A stretch of 64,000 nucleotides of DNA from Ichthyocystis sparus (GTDB lineage Bacteria; Pseudomonadota; Gammaproteobacteria; Burkholderiales; 2013Ark19i). The position numbers and the translations under genes were made by a program. Below, in pieces: positions 47,087 to 57,454 of this stretch (its first letter is position 1; the number at the start of each line of letters is the position of its first letter). The DNA is taken from assembly GCF_900078755.1 (NCBI RefSeq), contig NZ_FKIH01000028.1, one strand, 5' to 3'. The notes below the pieces were generated by a model. It saw only the letters and a list, made by a program, of their open reading frames with translations, was not told the origin of the DNA and ran no database searches.

Positions 47087-50000
47087 ATGAACTTTAATTG
47101 TGATAAACATGTTCATATATCATCATATTCGATGGAAGTAATGCCGTCTGACAAAAAGAATTTGCCTTATATATCTAGTAAAAAAAATGCTGGAAGTTTG
47201 TTAAATTTAAATGGCAAATTTGAAGTTGACGGGCAAATTATTTCTTGTATTCATTTGTCCTCACTATTTATTCTTGATAGCATTGACTGTTATAGAAGTA
47301 GTAGAAAGATGAAAGTTAGCGAATTGTTTTCAGGTGAAGAATCAATAAAAAGAGCAATTCCTAGTAATTTTAAAGAAATCTATAAAAGTATAATAGAAAA
47401 TTCATGTGGTAGACATATTATAGCTTGCGATAAGTTTGGTAGTTTTTTGCATAAAATAGCATCTACCACCTCTTATGGGGAGCAGAGGTTTTTTATTTTA
47501 CAGAGTTGCAATCATGCAATGTCTTTTAAGATTATGCACAAAATTAAGGATATAAGAGGAGTATCGATAAATAGATGGGTGGTACATTTTTTTGATCCTA
47601 ATAGGACTAATATTATAGCACGAAGTGAAGTTTTAAATTCTGAGGAATTTCTAGACCCAAGTAAATTTTCTTTAAGAATGTTTATGACGGAAGATATTTA
47701 TAAAGATTATTTTGGGAATAACAAATTGGGTCCAACAGAAAATGAATGCATAATATATGAATACTCCGATATAAAAAACGTAAGCTTTGATTTTTCAACT
47801 TTGGAAACCCTGTCCCAAGATGGGATTTCTGGGTGCATGATATACCATATGATGTCTAGTAATATTAACCCATTGGATATTAGAGGAGTAGTAAAATCTA
47901 GATCTTTTTCAATGTTAAGTCGTGATGTTAGGAGAGAGATATTTTTTGCTAAAAGCTCTGTAGGTATTTCTGCACTTTATGTGGCTATGGAGCAGAACAA
48001 TCCTGGATTCATAATATCATATAATGATTTTTTGGAAGAACTTTCTTATGAAGAACAATTGAGTTTGTTACCTGATATCATACATGCTAAACCACCAGAA
48101 GGAGCATCAGCCTTATTTATGGCTATGCAAGATGGACATATTGAATGTATTAATAATTTTGGTTTGTTGATGAATAGGTTAATTGATATAAGACATAGAA
48201 TGCCTATAGAGAATTTTTCTGAAATACTTTTTAATATTTTAATAGCTAATAATGTAAATGATTTATCTGCTCTTTCTATGGCCTTATCCCTAAATAATTC
48301 TGGAGCTGTTTTGGCTTTTGGTGATCTTTTAGATAAGACTTTTATGCTTAAAGATATTATGGATAGTAGAAAATTATCTAATCTAATTTTTAGATTATTA
48401 AGCTATAAAGATAACAAAGGAATTTGTGCTCTATTTTATGCTTTTAAAAGAGGTTACACAGATACAGTACGTGCTTTTGTAACGTTAATGGATAGGTTGC
48501 TTGTCATGAAAGGAGATATACCCGATAGTGATATGGTAAGTATGATTTTTAGACTCTTGGAATCTAGATCTGATCCAGGATATACCGTTCTATTTTTTGC
48601 TCTGTATAGTGGTTATTCTGATATGATATTTGCTTTTTCTGAATTGATGGATAAATTGTTTATTATGAAAGGAGATATACCTGATACTGAAATGGCAAAT
48701 TTAATTTTTAAACTATTAATGTCTAAATCTGATGAAGGTGACACTGGTTTATTTTTTGCTTTGCAAGAAGGTCACATTGATGCAGTAATTGCTTTTGGTG
48801 GATTAGTGAGTAAATTTCTAACACTAAGGAACGGTATAACTGAAGCTATGTTTAACTCTATGATGCTAGGTATATTAATGGCTACGAAAAGTGACAGTAC
48901 ACCTGGTATATTCGTACCATTAATGAAAAACAATATTGATATCATTGATGCGTATAGTTCATTGTTATTATATGCGCCTAAAGAAGTTAGGAAAGAAATA
49001 TTTTGTATTAAGGACATTGAGGGATCACCTGCCCTTCATGCTCTCATATCTTATGATAACCCACAGTCCTTGACAGCGTATAATTGTTTTTTGCAAGCAC
49101 TTTCTCATGATGAGAAAATGGATCTACTGCCAGGGTTATTAATTTCTAAAAGTGATAATGGAGACCCTGCTCTATTCATAGCCATGCAAGAAGGATATAA
49201 CGGTTGTATTGATGCATACGGTGTCTTGATAGAAAACCAATTAATAACAATTAGAGACAGAATGACTCCAGATGGTTTTGCCGATATAGTTTTAGATATT
49301 GTATCTGCTAAAAGAAGTGATGGAACATCTGCTTTACTCATTGGGATGTATAATAATAGAGTTAGTGCTATAGAAGCTTATGCGAGATTATTGGATAAAG
49401 TTTTATCATTACTTAAGGGCATTATATCGGATGATAAATTGGCCGATGTTATTTATAGATTAATTTCACATCACTCAATTTCCTACGGTAAAAGCCCTAT
49501 ATTTACAGTCTTATATAAAGGACATGCTAGTTCCATTAGTGCTTTTGCTTTATTGGTTGATAAATTAATATTAATGAAAGATTGCATATCTCACGATAAA
49601 CTTGTAAGCATGATATTTAAATTGTTGAAGGCTAGAACTAGCACAAACATTGATGGATTATTTATAGCTTTGCAAGAAGGTAATACTGATTCAGTAACTG
49701 CTTTTGGCTCGTTGTTAGATAAATTTATTAGTATGAAAGGATACATAGAGGATATTACGCTGATTGATATGTTATTTGATTTGCTAATGTGCAAAAGTGG
49801 TAATAATAATATTACAGGTTTGTTTATGGCCATGCAAGAGGGACACCATGGGGCTGTAGGTGCCTTTAGAGAATTACTGAAAAAAATAATGATATTTAGA
49901 GATAGTATGTTAAGTGAATATTTTAATAATTTGCTTTTAGATACTGTAATACCTAGACGATCAGATGGTACGACTGGGTTATTTATGGCACTAAAAAATA

Positions 50001-50317
50001 ATTTTCCTGAAGTAGTTAAATTTTATGGACCATTTCTTAACTTAGTACCTAAAGATGAATTAGTTAATATACTAGTAGCTTCTGATATTTCTGGCATGCC
50101 TGCTGCATTATTTGCTGGTAAAGAGGCTTTGGATAGTTATTTCTCAATAATATCTGATTTATCCACCAAGGTTATGTATGACTTATATTTACGACTTAAC
50201 AGTATAAGAAGGGAAATTAGAGATAAACTTTTAAGTAATATTGATCTTGATGTAAGGTATAAATTTGTATTGGGAAGGCTTAAGGAACTTGCTACAAGCT
50301 CCAAACATAATCACTAG
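47087..50317 (+). CDS. ShET2/OspD3-like effector, subfamily B copy 8
   Basis: 1076 residues, fifteen repeats, complete two-module architecture. One extra residue near position 33 (SSKKNAG) moves the triad to C54 (ISCIHLSSLF), H143 (SCNHAMSF) and D170 (HFFDPNRTN). Module 1 includes the YTVLFFALYSGYSDMIFAF unit shared with the copies at 57455 and 60989. Module 2 starts APKEVRKEIFCIKDIEG. The C-terminus is ATSSKHNH. The start context is AAAACAAAGCAAAGTGACATG, without a recognisable Shine-Dalgarno. Confidence 0.86.
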   Translation: MNFNCDKHVHISSYSMEVMPSDKKNLPYISSKKNAGSLLNLNGKFEVDGQIISCIHLSSLFILDSIDCYRSSRKMKVSELFSGEESIKRAIPSNFKEIYKSIIENSCGRHIIACDKFGSFLHKIASTTSYGEQRFFILQSCNHAMSFKIMHKIKDIRGVSINRWVVHFFDPNRTNIIARSEVLNSEEFLDPSKFSLRMFMTEDIYKDYFGNNKLGPTENECIIYEYSDIKNVSFDFSTLETLSQDGISGCMIYHMMSSNINPLDIRGVVKSRSFSMLSRDVRREIFFAKSSVGISALYVAMEQNNPGFIISYNDFLEELSYEEQLSLLPDIIHAKPPEGASALFMAMQDGHIECINNFGLLMNRLIDIRHRMPIENFSEILFNILIANNVNDLSALSMALSLNNSGAVLAFGDLLDKTFMLKDIMDSRKLSNLIFRLLSYKDNKGICALFYAFKRGYTDTVRAFVTLMDRLLVMKGDIPDSDMVSMIFRLLESRSDPGYTVLFFALYSGYSDMIFAFSELMDKLFIMKGDIPDTEMANLIFKLLMSKSDEGDTGLFFALQEGHIDAVIAFGGLVSKFLTLRNGITEAMFNSMMLGILMATKSDSTPGIFVPLMKNNIDIIDAYSSLLLYAPKEVRKEIFCIKDIEGSPALHALISYDNPQSLTAYNCFLQALSHDEKMDLLPGLLISKSDNGDPALFIAMQEGYNGCIDAYGVLIENQLITIRDRMTPDGFADIVLDIVSAKRSDGTSALLIGMYNNRVSAIEAYARLLDKVLSLLKGIISDDKLADVIYRLISHHSISYGKSPIFTVLYKGHASSISAFALLVDKLILMKDCISHDKLVSMIFKLLKARTSTNIDGLFIALQEGNTDSVTAFGSLLDKFISMKGYIEDITLIDMLFDLLMCKSGNNNITGLFMAMQEGHHGAVGAFRELLKKIMIFRDSMLSEYFNNLLLDTVIPRRSDGTTGLFMALKNNFPEVVKFYGPFLNLVPKDELVNILVASDISGMPAALFAGKEALDSYFSIISDLSTKVMYDLYLRLNSIRREIRDKLLSNIDLDVRYKFVLGRLKELATSSKHNH

Positions 50318-50559
50318 CTGTTGAATACCATAAATAACAGATTTGAGTTTTCTACTTTGCAAATGCTACGATTGACTTAAACAGTTAATAATACCGTATT
50401 AATATGTGCAATTATACCTATAACAATATATTGTCTCGATCTAACAAACTGTTATAGCAAACAAAAAAAATTTGTTTGCGCACATTTATATTAAAGATTA
50501 TAATATAAACGTCCTCCTGCCTGTAAACATAGCACTAATAACAGATAAAACATAGAAAC
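50318..50559 (+). other. 242-base intergenic cassette between B8 and B9
   Basis: Contains the post-stop motif AATAACAGATTTGAGTTTTC, a diverged ATAATACCGTATTAATATGTG block, and the strongest of the cassette hairpins (separate entry at 50457-50479). The leader before the ATG is ACAGATAAAACATAGAAAC. Confidence 0.5.
50457..50479. promoter_or_regulatory. 9-bp inverted repeat in the B9 upstream region
   Basis: GCAAACAAA (50457-50465), five A, TTTGTTTGC (50471-50479). It occupies the same place in the gap as CAGACA-ATTT-TGTCTG before B10 and GACA-ATTT-TGTC before B7. The stem sequence differs but pairing is preserved, which argues for a selected hairpin or dyad rather than chance. Confidence 0.5.
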
Positions 50560-53500
50560 ATGGACTTTAATTACAATATGCATGTTCATATATCTTCACA
50601 TTCGATGGAAATAGTACCATCTGACGAAAAAAATTCTCCTTATATATCTAAAAAAAACGTTGGGAGTTTATTAAATTTAAATGGCAAAGTAGAAATTGAT
50701 GGGGAAGTTATTCGTTGTTACCAGTTGGCTTCATTATTTTCCTTAACTAGCATGGATTGTTATAGAAGTAAAAGAAAAGTGAAGATTAGTGAATTATTTT
50801 CAGATGAAGACTCAATAAGAAGAGCAGTTCCTGCTAATATTAAAGAAATTCATAAAAATATAATAGAAAATTCATGTGGTAGACATATTATAGCCTGCGA
50901 TAGATTTGGTAATTTTTTGCATAAAATAGCATCTATTACTACTCCCAAGGAGCAGAGGTTTTTTATTTTACATAGTGGCAATCATGTAATGTCTTTTAAT
51001 ATCGTTCATAAAACTAAGAAAATAAAAGGAGAGTTAATAAATAGTTGGGTGGTACATTTTTTTGATCCTAACATAACTAACGTTGTAGCACGAAGTGAAG
51101 TTTTAAATCATGAAGAATTTATGGATTCAAGTAGGTTTTCTTTAAGAATGTTTATAAATAAATATTCTTATAAAGATTATTTTGAAGGTTCTAAATCAGA
51201 GTTAATAGAAAATGAATGCGCAATATATGAGTACTCTGATACAAGAGATGCAAGTTTAGATTTTTCAACTTTAGAAACCCTGTCCCAAGATGGAATTTCT
51301 GGATGCATGATATATCATATTATGTTTAATAACATTAGCTCATTTGACATCAGAGGAGTAGTACGATCTAGATATTTTTCAACTTTAAGTGATGATACTA
51401 GAAGAGAGATATTTCTTGCTAAAATCTCATCAGGTGCTTCTGCTCTCCAGTTAGCCATGGAACAAAATAAGAGTAACTCTATGAGGTCGTATAATAATTT
51501 TTTGGAAGAACTGTCTTGCGATGAGCAGGTAAGTTTATTACCTGAAATTATAGGAGCTAAATCATCTGCAGGAGTACCAGCTTTATTTATGGCTATGCAA
51601 GATGGACATATTGAATGTATTAATAGTTTTGGTTTATTACTAGATAGATTAATGAATATAAGATATAGAATTGATACAGAAAATTTTTCTAGAATACTCT
51701 TTTATATTTTGCTGGGCAAACGTAAAGATGGATTGTCTGCTCTTTCTATGGCTTTACTTGAAAATAGTATTGATTCTATTTTAGCTTTTTCTAATCTTAT
51801 GAATAGAATTTTCGTAATTAAAGACAATATCGGTAGTGAAAAATTATTTAACATGATTTCTAGCTTGTTAAGTTATAGAGATAACATAGGAGTTCCTGGT
51901 CTATCTTTTGCTTTGAAAAAGGGTAATTCTGGTACAGTACGTGCTTTTGGAATATTAATAGATAAATTGCTTCTTATGAAAGGATATGTTCCTGATATTA
52001 ATATGGCAGATACAATTTTTAAATTATTGAGTTGTAAAGATAATCACTCTGTTCCTGGTTTATTTTTTGCTTTGAAAGATGGTCATACTGATACAGTAAT
52101 TGCTTTTTCTGAATTGTTGGATAAATTACTTGTTGTGAAAGGATGTATACCTGATACAGATATGGCAGGCATGGTTTTCAAATTATTAATGCCTAAATTT
52201 GATGAAGGCCCTTCTGGTTTACTTTTTTCTTTGCAAGAAATGCATACTGATACAGTGATTGCTTTTGGTGGGTTGTTAAGCAGATTTGCGCTCCTAAGGA
52301 ATAGCATACCTGAAGGTATGTTTAACTCCATGATGCTAGATATATTAATGGCCGCTAGAAGTGACAATATACCTGGTATATTTATCCCATTATCGAAAAA
52401 TAACATTGATGTTGTTGGCGCATATAGTTCATTATTAGTATATGCACCTAAAAAAGTTAGAAAAGAAATATTTTGTATTAAAGGTGCTGATGGATTACCT
52501 GCTCTTTATTCGCTCATGCTTCGCAATAATCCACAATCTTTAATAGCATACGATTGTTTTTTGCAGGCACTTTCTTGTGATGAGCAAATGGATTTACTGC
52601 CAAGGCTGCTAATTTCTAAAAATGATGATGGGGACCCTGCTCTATTTATAGCCATGCAGGAAGGGTATAACAATTGTGTTGACGCATATGGTGTCTTGAT
52701 TGAAAATCAACTGACGACGATTAGAGGAAGAATGTCTCCTGATGATTTTGCCGATCTAGTTTTGGGTATTGTATTGGCTAAAAGAAGTGATGAAATATCT
52801 GCTTTGTTTATGGGAGTATATAATAATAGAGTTAATGCTATAGAAGCTTATTCAAGATTATTGGATAAAGTTTTATCATTGCTAAGGGGGACTATATCAG
52901 ATGATAAATTAGCTGATATTATTTATATATTAATCTCATACTACTCACCTTCTTATGATGAGAGCCCTATTTTTACAGCTCTATACAGAGGATATGCCGG
53001 ATCTATTAATGCTTTTGCTTTATTGATTGATAAATTAATATTAATGAAAGATTGCATATCTAGTGATAAACTCGTAAACATGATATTTAAATTATTGAAG
53101 GCTAGAACTAGTAGCACAAACGTTGATGCATTATTTATAGCTTTGCAAGAAGGTAATACTGATTCAATAACTGCTTTTGGCTTGTTGCTAGATAAATTGA
53201 TTTGTATGAAAGGATGTATAGAAGATATTGCATTGGTTGATAAGTTATTTGATTTACTAATGTGCAAAAGTGGGGATGCTAATATTACAGGTTTATTTAT
53301 GGCCATGCAAGAAGGATACCATGGATCTGTGGATGCTTTTAGAGAATTAATAAAAAAAATAATGATATTTAGAGATGGTATGTCAAGTGAACATTTTAAT
53401 AATATGCTTTTAGAAACTGTAATATCTAGACGATCAGATGGTATTTCTGGATTATTTATGGCACTAAAAAATAATTTTCCTGAAGTAGTTAAATCTTATG

Positions 53501-53790
53501 GGTCATTTCTTAACTTGGTACCTAAAGATGAATTAGTTAATATACTAGTAGCTCCTGATATTTCTGGCACGCCTGCTGCATTATTTGCTGGTAGAGAGGT
53601 TTTGGATAGTTATTTCAAGGTGATATCTGACTTGCCTACTAAGGTTATATATGATTTATATTTACGACTTAATAGCATAAGAAGGTCAATTAGAAATATA
53701 CTTTTAAGTAACAATGATCTTGATGTAAAGTACGAATTTTTATTAAAAAAGATTAAAGAGATTGCCACAATCTCCAAACGGGACTATTAA
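50560..53790 (+). CDS. ShET2/OspD3-like effector, subfamily B copy 9
   Basis: 1076 residues, fifteen repeats, complete layout. C53 in IRCYQLASLF (Tyr-Gln replaces Ser-His), H142 in SGNHVMSF and D169 in HFFDPNITN. Module 2 starts APKKVRKEIFCIKGADG. The unit KARTSSTNVDALF carries one extra residue relative to the KARTSTNIDGLF of other copies. The C-terminal end is ATISKRDY. The C-terminal 150 residues closely follow the copy at 47087 (for example FLNLVPKDELVNILVA.DISG.PAALFAG), so these neighbours share a recent ancestor or conversion tract. Confidence 0.86.
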   Translation: MDFNYNMHVHISSHSMEIVPSDEKNSPYISKKNVGSLLNLNGKVEIDGEVIRCYQLASLFSLTSMDCYRSKRKVKISELFSDEDSIRRAVPANIKEIHKNIIENSCGRHIIACDRFGNFLHKIASITTPKEQRFFILHSGNHVMSFNIVHKTKKIKGELINSWVVHFFDPNITNVVARSEVLNHEEFMDSSRFSLRMFINKYSYKDYFEGSKSELIENECAIYEYSDTRDASLDFSTLETLSQDGISGCMIYHIMFNNISSFDIRGVVRSRYFSTLSDDTRREIFLAKISSGASALQLAMEQNKSNSMRSYNNFLEELSCDEQVSLLPEIIGAKSSAGVPALFMAMQDGHIECINSFGLLLDRLMNIRYRIDTENFSRILFYILLGKRKDGLSALSMALLENSIDSILAFSNLMNRIFVIKDNIGSEKLFNMISSLLSYRDNIGVPGLSFALKKGNSGTVRAFGILIDKLLLMKGYVPDINMADTIFKLLSCKDNHSVPGLFFALKDGHTDTVIAFSELLDKLLVVKGCIPDTDMAGMVFKLLMPKFDEGPSGLLFSLQEMHTDTVIAFGGLLSRFALLRNSIPEGMFNSMMLDILMAARSDNIPGIFIPLSKNNIDVVGAYSSLLVYAPKKVRKEIFCIKGADGLPALYSLMLRNNPQSLIAYDCFLQALSCDEQMDLLPRLLISKNDDGDPALFIAMQEGYNNCVDAYGVLIENQLTTIRGRMSPDDFADLVLGIVLAKRSDEISALFMGVYNNRVNAIEAYSRLLDKVLSLLRGTISDDKLADIIYILISYYSPSYDESPIFTALYRGYAGSINAFALLIDKLILMKDCISSDKLVNMIFKLLKARTSSTNVDALFIALQEGNTDSITAFGLLLDKLICMKGCIEDIALVDKLFDLLMCKSGDANITGLFMAMQEGYHGSVDAFRELIKKIMIFRDGMSSEHFNNMLLETVISRRSDGISGLFMALKNNFPEVVKSYGSFLNLVPKDELVNILVAPDISGTPAALFAGREVLDSYFKVISDLPTKVIYDLYLRLNSIRRSIRNILLSNNDLDVKYEFLLKKIKEIATISKRDY

Positions 53791-54093
53791 AGATAGTTGG
53801 TACCATATTAATTGATAATTAAAGGAGTATTTTTACACTTAGATAGTATAAAGTATGTAACAAATTTAAGTTTTATAATTTTCAATGATTTCATAAAAGA
53901 AAGTAAGATTAACGTAAATGCTAATAATGTCACATTGATGTGTGTAGTCATACTAAATAACATACCATCATAGTATAAAAAGTTGTTATAGCAGACAATT
54001 TTGTCTGTGTATATCCATGTTAAAGATGGTAACCTGGTGTTCTATTTGCGTATTCCTAGTAGTAATACCAATAATAAAACGAAGCAGAGTAAT
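53791..54093 (+). other. 303-base intergenic cassette between B9 and B10
   Basis: Carries AATGCTAATAATGTCACATT at 53917-53936, then TATAAAAAGTTGTTATAG, the dyad at 53992-54007, CATGTTAAAGATGGTAACCTGG near 54016-54037, GTAGTAATACCAATAATAAAA and the leader. An in-frame TTG at 54001 would extend the next protein by 31 residues through this conserved non-coding block; I reject that start. Confidence 0.55.
53992..54007. promoter_or_regulatory. Dyad CAGACA-ATTT-TGTCTG upstream of B10
   Basis: Perfect 6-bp inverted repeat with a 4-base centre, 87 bases before the start of B10. Equivalent elements lie before B7 (44490-44501) and B9 (50457-50479). It may be an operator or an RNA hairpin in the leader. 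Confidence 0.5.
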
Positions 54094-57000
54094 ATGGATT
54101 ATAATTACAATACACATGTTCATTTATCTTCACATACGATGGAGATAGTACCATCTGATGAAAAGAACTCGCCTTACACATCTAAAAAAAATGTTGGAAG
54201 TGTATCAAATTTAAATTGCAAAGTTGAAGTTGACGGAGAGATTATCCGTTGTTCTCATTTTGCTTCATTGTTTACTTTGAATGGCATTAATTGTTATAGA
54301 AATGACAGAAAAGTTAAAGTTAGCAAATTGTTTTCAGATGAAAGTTCAATAAAAAGAACACTTCCTGGTAATTTCAAAGAAGTTTATAAAAATATAATAG
54401 AAAATGCATGTGGTAGATATATTATAGCTTGCGATAAGTTTGGCTATTTTTTGCGTAAAATAGCATCTACTACAGTTTCTTGGGAGCAGAGATTTTTTAT
54501 CTTAGAAAGTTGCAATCATGTAATGTCTTTTAGGGTTACGCATAAGATTAAAGAGATAGAAGGAGCATCGGTACATAAGTGGGTGGTTCATTTTTTTGAT
54601 CCTAATGCGACTAATGTTGTGTCACGTGTAGAAGTTTTGAGCCCTGAGGAATTTATAGATCTAAGCAGATTTTCTTTAAGAATGTTTATGACTAAATGTT
54701 CTTACAAGAATTATTTTGAGAATAATGATGCACAACCAATAGAAAATGAATGCGCGATATCTGAATACTCAGATATAAGAAACGCAAGTTTTAATTTTTC
54801 AATTTTGGAAACCCTGTCTCAAGATGAGATTTCTGGATGCATGATATATCATATGATGTCTAGTAATATTGCTTCATTGGATATTAGAGAAATAGTAAAA
54901 TCCAGATTTTTTTCAACCTTAAGTTATGATACTAGGAAAGAGATATTTTTTGCTAAAAGCTCTGTAGGTGTTTCTGCGCTTCAGTTGGTCATGGAACAAA
55001 ATAAGAGTAACTCTATAAGGTTATATAATGATTTTTTGGGGGAACTTTTTTATGATGAACAATTAAGTTTGTTACCTAATATTGTACACACTAAATCACC
55101 TGAAGGTGTGCCGGCCTTATTTATAGCTATGCAACAAGGACATACTGAATGTATTAATAATTTTAGTTTATTAATACATAGATTAATGAATCTAAGATAT
55201 AGAATGCCTATAGAAAGTTTTTCTGAGGTAATTTTTGATATTTTGTTGGCTAATTCTAAAAATGGATGTTCTGCTCTTTCTATGGCTTTGTCCAAAAATA
55301 ATACTGGATCTGTTTTGGCTTTTGGTAATCTTTTGGGTAATGTTTTTATACTTAAAGATGTTATGGGTGCTAAAAAATTAGCTAATCTGATTTTTAGATT
55401 GCTATCTTATAAAGATGACAAGGGAATGAGTGTTCTATTTTATGCTTTTCAAGAAGGTTATGCTGATACAGTACGCGCTTTTGGAACATTGATGGATAGG
55501 CTACTTCTCATGAAAGGTAATATTCCTGGCAATGATATGGCTAGCATGATTTTTAGACTCTTAGAATCTAGAGGATTAGGTTTTGGAGTTCTGTTTTTTT
55601 CTTTGTGCAATGGTTATTCTGACATAGTATTTGCTTTTTCTGAATTGATGGATAGATTGCTTGTTATGAAAGGAGATATACATGATAATGATATGGCAAA
55701 TATGATTTTTAAATTATTAATGTCTAGACATGACACTGGCGATACTGGTCTGTTTATTGCTTTGCAAGAAGGTCAGGCTGATGCAGTAATTGCTTTTGGT
55801 GGGTTAGTAAGCAAATTTGTGCTCCTAAGGCACAGTATACCTGAAGCTATGTTTAACTCTATGATGCTAGACATATTGATGGCTACAAGCGGTGATGGTA
55901 TATCTGGCATATTAGTATCATTAGGAAAAGGTGACATTAATGCTGTTACTGCATATAGTTCGTTACTAGTATATGCACCTAAAGAAGTTAGAAAAGAAAT
56001 ATTTTGTGTTAAAGATAGCAAGGGATTACCTGCCCTTCATGCTTTCATGGCTCACAATAGTTCACAATCTTTGATGGCATATGATCATTTTTTGCAGGCA
56101 CTTTCTCATGATGAGAAAATTGATCTACTACCAATATTGTTAATCTCTAAAAATGCTAATGGTGACCCTGCCCTATTTGTAGCAATGCAAGAAGGATATG
56201 AAGATTGTGTTAACGCATATTCCATCTTTATAGAAAATCAATTAATGACAATTAGAGATATAATGCCTCCAAACGATTTTGTCGATCTAGTTTTAAGTAT
56301 CGTATTTGCCAAAAGAAGTGATGGAACATCTGCTTTACTCATAGGGATGAATAATAATAGAGTTAGTGCTATAAAAGCTTATGCAGTATTATTAGATAAA
56401 GTTTTATCATTGCTAAAGAGTGTTATATCAGATAATGAACTTGCAAACATTATCTTTAGATTGTTGAAGGCTAGAAGTAGCACAAATATTGATGGATTAT
56501 TTATAGCCTTGCAAGAAGGTAATAGTGGTGCAATAGTTGCCTTTGGATTTTTGTTGGATATATTTATTAGTATGAAAGAATACACAGAAGATGTCTCATT
56601 GGCTAATATGGTATTTGATTTATTAATGTGCAAAAGTGGTGATAATGATATTCCAGGTTTGTTTATGGCTATGCAAGAAGGACATCATGGAGCTGTAGAG
56701 GCATTCACAAAATTATTAGAAAAAACATTGATATTTAAGAATTATATATTAACTGAATTCTTTAATAATATGCTTTTAGATACTGTAATATCTAAACGAT
56801 CAGATGGTATATCTGGTTTATTTGTAGCATTAAAAAATAATTTTCCTGAAGTAATTAGATCTTATGGCTCATTGCTTAGCTTAATACCAAAAGATGAATT
56901 AGTTAATGTACTAGTAGCTTCCGATAGCTATGGCATACCTGCTGCGTTATTAACTGGTGGAGAGGCTTTAGATAATTACCTGGAAATAATATCTAGCTTG

Positions 57001-57156
57001 CCAACTAGGACTATGTATGCTTTACATTCACGACTTAATAGCATAAGAAGGTCAATTAGATATACATCTTTAAGCAATATTGAGCTTGATGAAAAGTACG
57101 TACTTTTATTGAAAAAGATTGAAGAACTTGTTAGAAGCTCCAGACAGAGCCATTAA
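54094..57156 (+). CDS. ShET2/OspD3-like effector, subfamily B copy 10
   Basis: 1020 residues from the ATG at 54094, which gives MDYNYNTHVHLSSHTME in register with the family. C53 in IRCSHFASLF, H142 in SCNHVMSF and D169 in HFFDPNATN. Fourteen repeats. Relative to full-length copies, module 2 lacks exactly the unit with the SPSYGESPIF motif: the chain runs from VISDNELANIIFRLLKARSSTN straight into IDGLFIALQEG, removing 56 residues without breaking the frame. Module 1 contains a GFGVLFFSLCNGYSDIVFAF unit. Module 2 starts APKEVRKEIFCVKDSKG. The C-terminus is VRSSRQSH. Confidence 0.85.
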   Translation: MDYNYNTHVHLSSHTMEIVPSDEKNSPYTSKKNVGSVSNLNCKVEVDGEIIRCSHFASLFTLNGINCYRNDRKVKVSKLFSDESSIKRTLPGNFKEVYKNIIENACGRYIIACDKFGYFLRKIASTTVSWEQRFFILESCNHVMSFRVTHKIKEIEGASVHKWVVHFFDPNATNVVSRVEVLSPEEFIDLSRFSLRMFMTKCSYKNYFENNDAQPIENECAISEYSDIRNASFNFSILETLSQDEISGCMIYHMMSSNIASLDIREIVKSRFFSTLSYDTRKEIFFAKSSVGVSALQLVMEQNKSNSIRLYNDFLGELFYDEQLSLLPNIVHTKSPEGVPALFIAMQQGHTECINNFSLLIHRLMNLRYRMPIESFSEVIFDILLANSKNGCSALSMALSKNNTGSVLAFGNLLGNVFILKDVMGAKKLANLIFRLLSYKDDKGMSVLFYAFQEGYADTVRAFGTLMDRLLLMKGNIPGNDMASMIFRLLESRGLGFGVLFFSLCNGYSDIVFAFSELMDRLLVMKGDIHDNDMANMIFKLLMSRHDTGDTGLFIALQEGQADAVIAFGGLVSKFVLLRHSIPEAMFNSMMLDILMATSGDGISGILVSLGKGDINAVTAYSSLLVYAPKEVRKEIFCVKDSKGLPALHAFMAHNSSQSLMAYDHFLQALSHDEKIDLLPILLISKNANGDPALFVAMQEGYEDCVNAYSIFIENQLMTIRDIMPPNDFVDLVLSIVFAKRSDGTSALLIGMNNNRVSAIKAYAVLLDKVLSLLKSVISDNELANIIFRLLKARSSTNIDGLFIALQEGNSGAIVAFGFLLDIFISMKEYTEDVSLANMVFDLLMCKSGDNDIPGLFMAMQEGHHGAVEAFTKLLEKTLIFKNYILTEFFNNMLLDTVISKRSDGISGLFVALKNNFPEVIRSYGSLLSLIPKDELVNVLVASDSYGIPAALLTGGEALDNYLEIISSLPTRTMYALHSRLNSIRRSIRYTSLSNIELDEKYVLLLKKIEELVRSSRQSH

Positions 57157-57454
57157 ATGGCTGGTATCAGGTCCTCAATAAAGTGGAAATAGTATTTTCA
57201 CTTAGGTAGTACAAATTACTACTAAATAAAATAAACAACAGATTAAAATTTCCTGGTCTCAAATGCAAAATTTTCATAAAAATTAATGTAAATTCTGATA
57301 ATGTTACATTAATACGTTTGGTTGTGCCTTAATAAGGTGTTAGCAACTAAATAGTTATTTAAAAAGCGGTTATTTATGTGATCGCTCATGTTAAAAAAGC
57401 ATAATGCAGTACATTACTTATGGTTTGTATTAATATAAAATAAGGCAAAATTAT
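57157..57454 (+). other. 298-base intergenic cassette between B10 and B11
   Basis: Shared motifs in the usual order: ACAAATTACTACTAAATAAA near 57209, CATAAAAATTAATGTAAATTC near 57277, a diverged ATAATGTTACATTAATACG block near 57298, CATGTTAAAAAAGCATAATG near 57386 and a leader AAAATAAGGCAAAATTAT. The dyad is not well preserved here. No gene seen. Confidence 0.5.

Noticed and set aside
54001..54093. N-terminal extension of effector B10 from TTG
   Set aside because: The 31 extra codons cover the conserved non-coding cassette and have no counterpart in the paralogues; the ATG at 54094 is in register with them.
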